DNA of 64,000 nt from contig CAXKWD010000007.1 of assembly GCA_964059195.1 (NCBI GenBank), forward strand, positions 62,868,705 through 62,932,704. Reading direction: 5' to 3'. Made by a program: the position numbers and the translations under genes. Within the stretch, counting starts at the first letter, position 1; the number at the start of each line of letters is the position of its first letter. Source of the DNA: Ectobius pallidus (lineage: Eukaryota > Arthropoda > Insecta > Blattodea > Ectobiidae). Positions 44,258 to 56,415 of this stretch are shown here, piece by piece. The notes beneath the pieces are model-generated. The model was given only the letters and a program-made list of their open reading frames with translations. It made no database searches and had not been told where the DNA came from.

Positions 44258-46511
44258 AAAGTGACCATATTTTCTGAAGGTGAAACCGGGACACTTATCA
44301 ACACTGAGTTTTACAATGTTTAAGACTAAAAAAAGTTCTTACCGTAAGGCTTAATCGTTCATCTGTACTTTATATTCAGGGAAATAGCATATTTTTTAAT
44401 TTTAAAATACGGGAAAATAGAGATAACCGTTGATTTACCTATTTAAGAAAATAATTTTGTTGAATTACACAACACAATATAACCCTGTTCATTTATTAGT
44501 AGATTCAATATAGGTAATTATATAAAACTATGTTACACAGCTCTTAGTACCGTAGGATAATTTATAATTCATATTTATTGAGCGTTAAGTAACTTATATT
44601 ACAATTGGCCAGGTCATAGATTAATATAATTAATTTACATTGCATAAAACTCAAATAGTGCTAAAGCTTAAATTAAAAAACACGAAGACTTTACAAAGGA
44701 TTGAAAGCAAGCACATTTTTCACTTTTGTCCTAAAATTATTAAAAGAAGAGTACAATTCTATCAGGAAGTGCATTTATGCCCACATAATTGAAACTTGTA
44801 TTTTAGACATACTTGTCTGAAGTCTCATTCTGCTTCAGATAATTGAAAAAATCAAGACAACTATAGCCTATTTTAGATTAATTTTGGTAAGCAACAATGC
44901 TTTCAGTGTTTCAACTTTCATTTGTGTTTTTTCTGATGTCCAAATTTTATTCATGTGTGAAAAAATTCTTTCTACTGGTGCATTAGTGCCTGGCAGTGAA
45001 AATCTAAATTCTACAATTTTAGAAAAATTGCTAAATGACAAATGTTGATAGGAGAAATGCTGAAACATTTCAACCCATCTCAGATGGGCTTCTTTTCCTT
45101 CATTATTCCATTGACTGATTTTATCAGCAGTAGCAAACTGTTTAACACAAACAAATTCATTAAACATATCATTGTCATCAATATTTGATTTACCAGAAAC
45201 ACGATTAATCAAAGGCATACATATTTCAACTTCTGTCCATGTTATGACACTGTTCAGTAAGATCCATTCAAAGTTCTCATAGAATTCAAACCTGTCAGTC
45301 CAGAGTTTCAAGTATTGAATACATGAATCATAGAAACTATTTACTGTTTCTTGGAAGTACCTTACCTTTATCTCACCTTCCTCTTCTAATTCATGTAAAG
45401 CATATTTTACAACATGGGGAATAAAATTGTTCTCCTTTTCCTCACACATATTTACTTTCAACTTCGAAAGGGTCATGGCTACCAGTCGTTAACTCACCTT
45501 CTACCTGGAGAACTGCCTGATGGAAAGTCGTAGCTTGGTTGTGCAGAAAAAGAAGAACAATTTTAGTCAATGGGTTTTCAAAAAAAGATTTAATTATCAT
45601 TGGACATTTTTCTTGACTAAGAAAGTAAGACCTCAGTCCTTCAAAAAGTGCAAGAACTCTTCCAAGTGCTGGCATTAACCCCAGCCATCTAGTATTACTG
45701 TAACCTAAGAGTTTCTTGTACTCAACTTCAGCAAAACTCCAGAAATCTCTCAGTGATTCAACTCTTACAGTGTACATGTGAAAATGGTAATATATTTTGT
45801 GAATCACCATTTCTCCATCGATAAGAAGACAATCAGCAGCAGTCTTGATTGTATTGTGAACGATATGCCCTGCACAACCAACTCCAAGGATTTCACGGTG
45901 CAGTGCCATTTTCAATTTGTAAAAAATATTTACAGTCCCCTTACGTCCTGCACCACCAAAATTGCTATTGGTATTATCACCGCAGAATGCAATTATCTTG
46001 CTACTTATGTTGTTTTTTTCAAACACTCAGTCAAATACGTGGTAACAATATCAGCTGTTTCGCCGGGACGTTTATCAAGTTCTAGAATACGAACGTGGAC
46101 ACCCTGCAAAATTTACGTTTCGGCATCTTGAATATCCTATCATAACAACCGACACAACACACTACAACTGTAGCAAGAAAGAGAATGAACAAAGAATTAA
46201 ACCTGAAGCCAAGCAATGGAAAGAAATGCAGTTAGTGGCACGGCGTTGCCACGTTGACTGTTTCCATGGCTGCTGCTCGTAACAAACGATGCCGATGCGC
46301 TCCAGAAACAATCTTTCTTTAGGTTAAAAAGGATGAACATTAAAGTAATTATCCTGACCTAAACAGATTTAAATATCTTAATCAACCGAAATACAAAATA
46401 AATTTCCTATTCTACGAAAACTGGACAAATGGGCGTCCCAACAAAAACCCTCGGGACACCAGGTTCAAAAACGGGACTGTCCCGGTCAAAACGGGACGTC
46501 TGGTCACTTTA
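44258..46511 (-). mobile_element. hAT transposon with 8-bp target duplication
   Basis: The ends AAAGTGACCA and TGGTCACTTT are flanked by TAATAGTT at 44250-44257 and 46512-46519. Subterminal GGGACA/TGTCCC-type repeats lie near both ends. It encodes most of a transposase on the minus strand. Confidence 0.88.
44868..46090 (-). pseudogene. hAT transposase, N-terminus missing, one frameshift
   Basis: Reading from about 46090: LELDKRPGETADIVTTYL, then FCGDNTNSNFGG (second catalytic Asp region), LGVGCAGHIVHNTIKTA, SNTRWLGLMPALGRVL, a frameshift at about 45460, and the C-terminal FSLPGTNAPVERIFSHMN with TLKALLLTKINLK. The BED zinc finger and the first catalytic Asp are not found. hAT transposases act as multimers and cut with hairpins on flanking DNA; this copy is inactive. 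Confidence 0.85.
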
Positions 46512-46564
46512 TAATAGTTTCACTTGAGCATGCAACCAAGGTATCTCGGTTCACAGGCATGGTG

Positions 46565-47031
46565 ATTTTACTTGAGCGCAATCGCATCAAAATATCAATT
46601 CAATTAATCAAAAATATTAAAAAGTTATTGAGAGAGAGAGGAAAAAATTACTGTAACTACGTTAAACTTTTTTTTTTTTTTTTTTTTAAGGCAATCAAAA
46701 AATTACTTTAAGTTAAAAATTACTTTAAAATTTTACCCTGTGAAGCCAGAATTTTCACAGATAAAGGAGTTGGTTAACAATAACCTTATGTAGTCCTTCG
46801 TGGATGGAGATGATCTTCCTTCCTTCAGCTGTGGGTCGAGGGTGGTCTCTTAAAAAAAAAATGGGAGGGCTGTTGACTGGTGAATGATGATAATCCTTCT
46901 GGGCCTACCTGCACTGTGAACTAACACTGAATTTACGTGTAGTGGTGAAGTGTGTTGAACTGTTTTTTTTTATTATTTATTGAGTGGTGATTATCGACGA
47001 GTCGAAAAAATATTAATTGAACTTTTGATTT
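46565..47031. other. Unassigned, homopolymer-rich
   Basis: T20 near 46668 and A/T runs near 46852 and 46962. Possibly the leader of the coiled-coil Gag element. Confidence 0.4.
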
Positions 47032-47232
47032 GTGGGATTAAGTTGTTCTAACCTCCGATCCTTCCTCACAATTCATGCCCCTGAAGTTGGGTTTGCCAAT
47101 TTGAGTTATCAAATTGTTTTAACCTTCTATCCCGTTCACTATTCGAGCTACCACGTTGGTCGTCAATTTGAGTTATCAAATTGTAGCTCCAGCTTCCAAT
47201 CCTGTTCACTATTCAAGCCACTACGATGGGTC
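47032..47232. repeat. Tandem repeat, about 67-bp period, three units
   Basis: CAATTTGAGTTATCAAATTG recurs at about 47096 and 47163, and TTCACTATTC at about 47143 and 47209; a more diverged first unit precedes. The 18-20-base core is itself nearly palindromic. Confidence 0.75.
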
Positions 47233-47843
47233 CCAATTTGTGCCCGCACGCCGCTTGGCTCGGTTTATAAGTCGGCTGTAATACGGGGGGTTTCGTAAGT
47301 ACAGCCGCAACTCACCGCAATGCAAGCTTTGTGTCGGCTGTCCGGCTAGTGCTCAATCAGAAGAGCTAGATCCTTATCTCCGTGGCTCGGTGAACAAGGA
47401 ATTGGGGATGGTAATTGCAGTTAAAATATTCTCAAGTCCGTAAATTAAAATGTTGAAGATAAATTTAGTTTATTTCTTAAACTGTTCCAAAAAGTTTGCA
47501 GATCGTTTATAATTTATTGGAAATCACAGATGATGTAAGGTCGTCTATTAGGTTATCAAGAATGTTTTTTACGTCGTCGTGCTTAGGCTGTATCTTTGAA
47601 TCACAATATAATATTATTCACTTCCGTATAAAATTTGTCTTTGTATTTTAGACAACTATCTTATTATCTATATACTCTCCACTGCACTGTAGATTGCAAG
47701 TGTTACACACGCGCTAGTGACTTAATGTCTAAATTTCATATCCTCAATTTCTATAGCGCGGAATAGTTTCTAACTTAGGTGACAATTAATAGCTCCACCT
47801 TAATTTTTATTAATTTTAATTTTTTGGCCTTCATTGGACCACT
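47233..47843. other. Unassigned; includes 3' UTR of the following LINE
   Basis: No coding signal. The part nearest 47840 should be the LINE 3' UTR. Confidence 0.4.
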
Positions 47844-49257
47844 TTAGTCAGGTTTCTGGTTGAGGTTTTTCTTCTTTTTGTCAGCCCAGTACTTCTTCAT
47901 CCTTTCTGACCGCAATTTTCTTTCTGCTTCTGGAACTACTCTTCCTATTCTCTGTTTGTTGATTTTCATCTGTAGTGTAGTGTGTTTGTCTTTCAATATC
48001 TTGAGTGTGTCTGTCTTGTATATTAAATCCTCTACTGTAATACGTAGCTCTGCCATATCTTCCTTAAGTTCTGTAATCCATCTTATATTTTTCTTACTCT
48101 TACTCTTCCATAATTTTTCTATTATTTTTCTGCTAATTCTATTGTCTGGTGTCCGTAAAATATGTCCCAAAAATGATATTCGTTTTTTTTTCATTGTACT
48201 TGTCACTGGTTCTATTTCTTTATATACTGTTTCATTAGAAGCTAGTTTCCAGACTCCATTTACTTGGTAATTTTTGTTTAAACAGGTTCTTACTATTCTC
48301 CTTTCTACCTTGAGTACTCTATCTATTGCAACTGTGTTAGTTGTTTTGAATAGTGTTTCACATGCATACGTGATTTGCGGTTGAGTCACTGTTTTATAAT
48401 GTTTCAATTTGGTTGCTATTGAGAGGCACTTTTTATTGTATGTATTCTTGGTAACATGCTGTGCTCTAACCAGTTTATCTATTCTATTTTGCCATGCTGG
48501 TTTCTCATTCATGTTGTAAGTGATTATTTCACCTAAATATTTAAATTTTTCTACAATTTTTATTTCTTGGCCTCCCACCTCTATTTTGTTTGCTAGCGGC
48601 ATTTGAGTTAGCATTATTTCTGTTTTTTCAAATGAAATTTTTAAACCAATATTTTGGGCTATTTCATGCAGAGACTTAATTTGTCGTTTTGCTTCCTGAA
48701 TATCATTGGCCAGAAATGCTAGATCATCGGCAAATCCTAAACAATTTAACTGTATATTGTCCTTTTGGGTTCTAATTTTTATATTTTTCGGATTGTTTCT
48801 GTACCATTCCCTCATAACGTACTCCAATGCACAGTTAAAAAGAAGAGGGGACAGACCGTCGCCCTGTCTCAGACCAGTTGTTACCAAGAAAGGTTCAGAA
48901 AGTTCTCCTCTGAACTTTATTTTAGAAATTGTATTAGTTAGAGTAAGTTCCACCAATTTGATTAGCTTTGGGTGAAGACCGAAATGTCTTAAAATTTTTA
49001 TTAATGATGATCTATGGATGGAGTCATATGCTTTCTTGAAATCTATAAATGTTATTGACAGAGGCTTGTTACGTTTTTTGTAATATGCCATGACTAATTT
49101 CAAAGTTATTATTTGTTCAGTGCAACTTCTCCAAGGTCTGAAGCCTCCCTGGTATTCACCTAACTCTTGATCTAGTTGTTCTTTAATCCGATTATATAGT
49201 ATTTTTGAAAAAATCTTGTAAGTGCAGTCTAGGATGGAAATACCTCTATAGTTACCT
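47844..49257 (-). CDS. Non-LTR retrotransposon reverse transcriptase, 5' truncated
   Basis: Minus-strand coding begins mid-domain at NYRGISILDCTYKIF (49257) and is open to 47844 apart from the truncated start. FIDFKKAYDS contains the motif A Asp, GLRQGDGLSPLLFNCALE is motif B, and GFADDLAFLA is motif C. The thumb and a basic C-terminus (KISFLGHILRTPDNRI-like, ending KKKNLNQKPD) follow. No RNase H or endonuclease is seen; the latter would lie in the missing 5' part. The long open frame suggests a fairly young dead-on-arrival copy. The FADD type and tail suggest the RTE/L1-like side rather than Jockey. Confidence 0.85.
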
Positions 49258-49330
49258 TAATAACAATAATATTAACTTTGATTACTGTATAATAAATCAC
49301 TATCGCGCGTTCCCATGTCTGTATGGTATC

Positions 49331-49433
49331 TATACTTGGATTCAGGGTAGAAACATAGTGTAGGACATGTACCTGCAACTCAACGTTGCAGGTACATCTC
49401 CTACACTATGTTCCTACCCTGAATCCAAGTATA
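49331..49433. repeat. 103-bp near-perfect hairpin
   Basis: TATACTTGGATTCAGGGTAG...TGCAAC and its inverse close on a five-base loop (TCAAC). The two 49-base arms differ at only about three positions. TA lies at each outer end. It could be a miniature foldback transposon. Confidence 0.85.
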
Positions 49434-50551
49434 ACCTATTTCTCTGCGCGGGTTAATAAAAACTTGCCTGATGCTAGCTATAAGATTGTCGTCTGTGTTG
49501 AATTGTTATGTCGCAGTGTAAGTGTACAAGCCTCGTGTTGAAGTCTCTTGTCGGAGTGTCGAAGTCGTGTCGCTTCCATCCTGGGCTTTTGCTAATATCT
49601 CATGGGTTTAGTTCTTTCTGCTGTTATTGTCATTGGTCTGACTCTGCCTTTAGTCTTTCCTTATTGGGTCATTAACAGTCCCTTCTGCTAGGTCTTCAAA
49701 ATTCTTTCCGTTCAGTGTAAGCGTTACATCCGTTTAACTATTCATCAAAGCTGTCAAAGTAGCGAGGCGCCACGATTCTGACTTTGTGGTCAGGAACGCC
49801 TACTTTTCTATTATATGATCTGAATTGTCTAATTACTCTAATTCTATAGATGTAACGTTAATAAAAAGTATGTCATCCTGAGGGGATTAGTCGTCCGGTT
49901 CGAATGATATAAATTTCTATTAGGTCCTGTAATAATTAGTCGTTTTGATTGATTATTTATTAATAGCGTAATTGTCCTTTAATTAATTATTTCGTGTTAT
50001 ACGTCAAACTATTGTCCTTAATGTCAGCTATCTTTTGGTGTACTTGGTCTTATTGTCCTTCTAATAGTATAGTTGTAATTAGCGTTTAATGTCCTTATAA
50101 ATGTGAAGGGAGGTTTGAATTTTTCTATAGGATCTGTAAGAACTGTCACAAATTTTATTCAATTTGGTTAATTTCTAATGGATTGACCCAGCACTGATAG
50201 TACTTTCATGGAAAACATTATCAACCAAAGAAACCTTTAACTTGTGTGCAGTTTTCACCAGTTTATTGCGTTCAGTATTGTATAAGTCAAGGGCGCCCAT
50301 ATGATATTTTCTGGGGGGGCAAGACAAATGTGACATTGTACATCGGAAGAAATTGTCCATAGTTTGCTTTCGACTTTCTGAAGATGAAGTTTAAATAGTT
50401 TTCGAAACTGGTTAAATAAAAAAATTGTCGTGGATCATATATAAGCATTTTTTGTCTGGACACTCCACCACATTTACAACAAATTAATGTCACCAACCAG
50501 ACACATAGGAGAAAAAATGATATTATGTACAGGTTAGGCTATGGTTTGATA
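49434..50551. other. Unassigned, T-rich; possible hAT end near 50290
   Basis: Repeated short ATTGTCCTT phrases at 49970-50095. GGGCGCCCATATGATATTTTCTGG at about 50290 may be the end of the hAT that follows, but no matching inverted end was found near 53.3 kb. Confidence 0.35.
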
Positions 50552-53291
50552 CTAATATTTATTTGAAAAGGCAAACTGTAAATTTCTTTTCTGCTTGCCA
50601 ATCAAGTCAATCACTTTTTCTTCAAACCCAGGGGACTTTTCCCTTTTCCTGTGGACACTAAGAAGGCACAAGCTTGACAAGCGTTCCTCACTAATAGAAT
50701 TTCTCAGCCATGTCTTAACTCTACGCAGTGTGCTGAAGGAGCGCTCAACGGTGCAAGTTGTTGATGGTATGGTTTGATAAAATATCAGCATTCTTCTTAC
50801 TGCTGGATAAAACATAATGTCTGGAAATATATAATGAAGTATTGTGTCTTCCAGACATTCCTTATTTGTCCAGACATCATACCATAAGTGACTGCATTTT
50901 CAAAATACTGTCCCATTGAAAAACCTCAAAATGAATGTTCTCATTAGCTGTCAACACTTCAGCACATTACCCGGATTCATGTCTGATTCTTTAGAGAAAG
51001 ACGAGGCAACTAGACAGACAACAGAAGCTAGGTTAAAAGCTTGATCCTTTCATTTGCGAATCCAAGCCCAAGTTATCAATTTCATAAAACTTCTGCAAAG
51101 ATTTTCTGACTCATGAAATCTTCTTTCTTCTCCTTTTTCATTAAATATGGGTGAAGAATTCCACCTTTGAAAGGTATGTCTTAATTTTGTTCAAATCTTG
51201 TGGTAAGTGACATTATTATAGAATCCATGTACAGAATGTAAATTGGCACTTTGAAATAGTCTTCGGGTGATGAACACTGGACACTGCCTTCCAGCCAATC
51301 TTGGGATTTTTATATCTATGTCCAATTCCTTACAAACTTCTTTTATTTCCTCAAAAATGTCTGTGAATTCCTCATTGCTATCTCTCTGCTTCTGAAAATT
51401 GGCGAGCAGGTCAGTGTTAATGTGTCTGTAAACTATATGGAGATCCGTATCAGTATGCTGGAGTGCGTTTGCTATAGGCTCTAAATATGAGGAATATCTT
51501 GAAATAATGTGCAGACAAACAATAAATGTACTTGACGATGTTGCACTGTCTAGTTGGCTGGCACTTAGTCTAGTGTCTTCATTGTTTTCAGGGTTATTTG
51601 CAAGATGATTGAGACTATCCTTGATTGCCAAAAAGTTTTCTTTGAATACCCTGATTGAAGTATATTTGTGTGACCATCTCGTCTCACAGAACATTGGAAT
51701 GTTAGGTACTGTTTTCCTGCGCAATACACTTTCTCTGAAGAATCTAATGACCTGTTTTATGGTTCCGACAGTATTGCGAATTTCCTGAACACTGTTAAGT
51801 TTAACTAAGTTTAGTCTGTGTGATGCGCAGTGGAAATAAACAGCTCTAGGATACTTTTCTCTAATCCTAGCCTGCACTCCACTTTCATGGCCTGCCATTG
51901 TTGAGCACCCATCAAAACCCAAGCCAATTAACTTATTCATATCTAGGCCCAAATTCTCAACAAATTTTAAAATAGAGGAAGAAATTCCTTCAGCATTCAA
52001 TGTAGTTAGCTCAGTAAACCCTAAAAATTCTTCTTTTACTGTGAAGTTTGATTTTTCATCTACAAATCGTACTCCCATCGACAGTTGTTCTTTCCCACTG
52101 ATGTCAGTCGATTCGTCAGCCAATAATGAAAACGCTGGCGATCTGTTTACTTCACTAACAATCTCTTGTTGTCTCACAGAACCACATGTATTTATTAAAT
52201 AGTTTTGGACTCTGTGTGATGTATATTTTGATTTTCCACAATGGTTTTCTAAATGATCCTCCAACACTTTATCGCCCACACTTACTCTAAACAAAAGCAA
52301 ATCTTGAAAATTCCATTCACTCGGGTTCTTTCCTCTAATGGGTATGTCATGAGTGCCACAAAATATTAAAGTTGCAAGAATGGATTTTAGTTTTTTTCAA
52401 TTGGTATTTATAATATTTTTGATCCCACTGTCTAACTGTTCCACCACATTTTTCTTTTTCATTTCTATTGAGTCACAAAAACTTTTGGCCTTACTTGTAG
52501 ATTCAGCATGCCAACTGGTTTTTTCGTGGCCGCGAGCATCTTCATGAAAGTGTTTATAACCATGGTGAGCCTTTATCACAAAGGCACCAAAACTTCCTCT
52601 TTTCAAAGCTGGCTTGAAAAGAGTGCAAAACTTACAAAGTCCTCCCTTAAGCTTGGGCGAGTATACTAGCCATGAGTACTTATGAAACCAGGTTTTTTGA
52701 AAAGGCCTTTTCACAGTTTTTTCCTCGTCAATATCCTTTTTGAAATCATGAGACGAGTTTAGAGCACGTAGGTTGGTTAGTAGGTGATATTTGATATCAT
52801 CTGACACTGATTGGTTTATGCATTCGCCTACATCAAAGCTGTGATTAACTGCTAATGAATGCTGTTCTCCCGGCTCGTTGACCATAGAAAGCGCAGTTGT
52901 AGGGTTGTCGTATCCCACCCAGTACCAGTAGCATCAGGAGAGGTGATAGCAACTGACGATGTTGAAGACTGGCATGGTTTACACTCATCAGGCTCTGCAT
53001 TGTCGAGTTGAACTGCAGTTGACGGCTCACAAAAATCCAGCAAAGCAGTCTCAGTACTACTAATGGAAGAACATTGTGGCAATGAGGCTTCTGTTGACTG
53101 GCAGTGATAGAGATCTTGCTCGACTGATGATGTGAAGTTAAAAGCTGATGTTGAGCATAAACTAGAAGTTTAGAAGTTGTTGTGGGACATATTTTCGAAG
53201 GTATTTGACCTGGAGCATTTAATGAGTCCTGGAGATACCTTTTCTGTGCAGCAGGAACACATTTTCGTCCAAAAAAATTCCTGATATCCAT
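50552..53291 (-). pseudogene. hAT transposase of ZMYM/DUF4371 type
   Basis: The N-terminus MDIRNFFGRK (53291) starts the protein. A frame change leads to the TTF-type zinc finger region (WFHKYSWLVYSPKLKGG, CKFCTLFKP). 52300-51191 (369 codons) is the DUF4371/RNase H core with FSLLADESTDISGKE, GLGFDGCSTMAG, FHCASHRLNL and FCETRWSHKY. After a decayed stretch, 50815-50552 has the dimerisation block STTCTVERSFSTLRRVKTW and SEERLSSLCLLSVHR. All domains are present but at least three frame breaks and stops occur. Related host genes exist (ZMYM1-like), but the stops argue for a transposon relic. Confidence 0.82.
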
Positions 53292-53745
53292 CTCTAAAAT
53301 AAATTCAAGGAAGTCAGAATCAAGAAAATGTATATGTTTGTGTGTAAATGTTTTTTCTTTACTTCAGATTTTTATGATTTATCATGTCAAAATTAAAGGG
53401 GAGGGGGTAAAAGTGTGTACTTTCTAATCGATCTGACCGTAGCCTTCGGGAAAATAAAAGCCTTCTACAACAAGGTATGACGGCATAGCAGGTGTGCTCT
53501 TTCCTCAATTGCAGTGGTCATTTTTATGTAATTTCGTTCATATATACCAATACGATTATTTATATAATAAGCCTCTGACAAGGAAATTAAACAACTTAGC
53601 TCTATTAACGGTAACTGAATACACATAAAGCACCCACTTTAATAATTACACGGTAAACTTCTAGAACAGTTACTTGTGCTCCTTTTGCATTTAATACGTA
53701 TATGATATTGATTTCATCTTGTTTTTAATTGTAAACTATTAAGTT
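53292..53745. other. Unassigned
   Basis: No gene is seen. A GGGGAGGGGG tract lies at 53399. Confidence 0.4.
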
Positions 53746-53761
53746 GGCTCTGAAAAGAGCC
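53746..53761 (-). promoter_or_regulatory. Histone-type 3' stem-loop lookalike
   Basis: On the minus strand GGCTCTTTTCAGAGCC matches the consensus 16-base stem-loop that ends replication-dependent histone mRNAs. No histone coding sequence lies upstream in any frame over 250 bases, so it is an orphan or a coincidence. Confidence 0.35.
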
Positions 53762-54199
53762 GCGTAAACGTTGCTGAAATGTGGATGCACGAAAAGTATG
53801 ATTTGGTACAACGCCATTCCACTGTCCCCCATGTTGGTGCAACAAACTGTGAGAAAGCAGCACTCTGGTGCAAACGCGGCACAGGTATGTGGCCAAGTAA
53901 TAAAATGCATAATTACAAAATAACTGTGCACGTTTAACAAACAATGAAGCTTTTCCACTACTCTACAACATCTTAGAACCACTGTGGAACACTACTGTTT
54001 TAAATAATACCACAATTAGGTTACGAAAGTCCGCTTGACAAGGTTATATAAATTTCTAAGTGATGCTGGTATATGTTGTTATGGTATGTACAATCGCTTA
54101 ACTATCTCTGATACCTGACTTATAAATTTAAATTTATATGTATTCCTGTATTTCTTGACGTTGTCTATAGCGTTGTAAGCTCAATGGCAATAATATATT

Positions 54200-54206
54200 G
54201 TTATTA

Positions 54207-54249
<43 letters not shown>
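54200..54249. repeat. (TTA)n microsatellite
   Basis: About 14 units of ATT with one imperfect unit at the left. Confidence 0.9.
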
Positions 54250-55496
54250 GGCTTTCTAGTAACAAGGAACTTCTTCTGCAAACAAAATTTTGCAGTCTAC
54301 ACAATAACAGCAGCACTAAATAAGTTAATAGAAATGCGTGTAATGTAATATTAAAAGTCTGCGAGGCTATGACTGTCCACATAATGGTTATGCCGGTAAC
54401 AATGCTTTATGTGTATTCGAAGGTTTTGACCTATTTTTTCCCCAGTTTCCTAATTATAACATTTTAACATACTTTTCCATTTCATGGACCCTTTCTTCCG
54501 AATATATGAATCTTATAGAACCTAAAAAGGGCTAAATTGAACTGAAGGGGCTAAAGAGGACTTTTGCTGAAAATATTGGGGCTTCTGCAGAAAAGCACGA
54601 TTCTTAAATACATTTTCCAATTAATGCTAAGGAAAATAAATATGTGAATTTGTGCATTTTAAGAAAAGACAAAAATAAATTTATACAACGCACTGAAGTT
54701 AACAAATATATATTATGTCGCTTGTCTTTGTAACTCGAAAATGTGCAACCTCGCCATTGCAGGGAATGAAACTTGAGCCATCTTCAATACTTTGATATCA
54801 GCAACTAAGCCATTGTCGTATCAACTTTAAAATAACAAGTTGCGACCAACGAAAGACATGTAAATTAAAGAACAAATTTGTGACACTCGAAACTATTTAT
54901 TTTTGTAGATCAGAAGTGAATTGAGTGGCGTATTGAGTAACTGTATCATTAAATGGTAAATATCTCAATTGTTTATGCTATTTTTTGAGTGCCGATATAA
55001 GGAATAGTTAATTGTTTATTTTGTAATGTAAAAATAGAATAACTCTGTCAAAATTATATTACAATTTTGGGTGTTAATATTAGTGTTCATTGTATGTTTT
55101 ATTAAGACGGCTAAAATCGTTTGTTTAAAGCCTAAAAAGGGCTATTCCACGAAAATAAAAGGCTAAAATACCTTTTATAAAAGCCTGAAAATCCTGGCCC
55201 TATAATAAGCCATTAGTTCTGTAAACTATAATACTAAACACCACATACTACGTTATACACTTACTGCTGAATCAGTTTATATGTTATATATAGTATACAT
55301 GAATACTATAAGTAGTATTTTCTAGAACAATTTAGGAACAATATTATTTTTTTGTTCTTGATAATATTACTTCTTCACAACACGACAATGCCCGTCAACC
55401 GAACAAGGTGAACTCACGCTACTGAGATGGATGATTCTGAATTTGGTAGAAGACCATGGCAACAATGTGTGGACTCATACCCGTGCGAGAAGGAGA
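54250..55496. other. Unassigned AT-rich
   Basis: CCTAAAAAGGGCTA occurs near 54520 and again near 55130, hinting at an old dispersed repeat. Otherwise featureless. Confidence 0.4.
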
Positions 55497-56415
55497 GAGG
55501 ATGTGTGCTACAGAGAGAGAGAGAGATTCAGAGTAAATTCCCTGGTAGGGATATCCACCTGTCGAGGCCGCCTCGCGATTCACGCATAGCCCATGTGACA
55601 CGGAGATTAAGGATGGGCGTTTTGGGGAGGGTAGGAACCGTTCGGTGGATCCAGCACCACCTAGGCCTCCCCGCCCTCTAGGTCGGGAGCATCGCCGTAG
55701 TAACGCCACCGACGTCCAGTCATGGCAGGGATCGTTGGACTATGCCTCCCCCTACTATGGTACCGGTCACGCACACACGACGACCCCCCTCCTCGTACCC
55801 TGAGTACGGGAACCACTACCACGTCGAATCCGACACCAAACACGGTAAGACCTGGGCCCCGGTCGGGCGCCTCCGAAGAGAACGACCCCTAAGGGAACCC
55901 AGACCGGCTCAATACCGTCCCGACTACTGTTTCAGCAACAGTCGACTAGGCCAGCGCTCCGTCTGCAAAAACGGGGAGACACCACTTGTAGGTGGAGATG
56001 ACCCTTTGACGGCTAGAGGCTAAGTGGCGACGCAACCTGCCCGCCATAACATCGCTTAGCACGCCCATCCGAATCCTAGATGCCCCAGTACGCATCACCC
56101 TCACTGGTACTTCAGTCTACAAAGGGGGTCCCGCCCGTTACCCCGACAAACCGGGGATAAGGCTAAAGTACACCCCTCCACCACCATGTCCCTGAAGTAC
56201 GACACATGGCGCCCCTAACTGTCCGGGAAGGAGTATTCACGTAAACGCTTATTCCTCCTCCCCCCACACCATCACAGTGTGGGGCCTGCATTCGCAACTT
56301 ACAGGACCCGCCCGATAGCCTAAGAGGAGGCGACTCTGTGCCATCCCAGAGCCCTGGTCACCGGGGCACCCAGCCCCCGGGTCATCCCAGCACGGGAGGA
56401 TGTGTGCTACAGAGA
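55497..56415. mobile_element. GC-rich insertion with 20-bp target duplication
   Basis: GAGGATGTGTGCTACAGAGA occurs identically at 55497-55516 and 56396-56415. The 879 bp between them are strikingly GC-rich against the AT-rich surroundings and have no long ORF. The (GA)n run at the left junction, read on the minus strand as (CT)n, could be a 3' tail. The long exact duplication points to target-primed retrotransposition, for example of a LINE 3' end or a SINE-like RNA. Confidence 0.75.

Larger units (their letters stand above)
43504..46564 (-). pseudogene. Coiled-coil Gag-like protein split by a hAT insertion
   Basis: Coding starts at ATG 46564 (MPVNRDTLVACSSETI), is interrupted by the hAT element at 44258-46511, and resumes at 44249 in frame down to the stop at 43504. 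After a Ser/Pro/Thr-rich part comes a long heptad-like region (ITELQNQITTQNTSLRTEI, VTQELQQISTQVTNQIS). Such coiled coils occur at the N-terminus of some insect gypsy Gags. It may therefore be the first part of G2 Gag or of another gypsy copy. Confidence 0.6.

Noticed and set aside
50175..50496. Coding exons upstream of the hAT
   Set aside because: Short overlapping frames without recognised motif; probably the hAT end and flank.
55742..56023. 93-codon ORF in the GC-rich insertion
   Set aside because: Arg/Pro-rich composition is expected from GC-rich non-coding DNA; no domain is seen.
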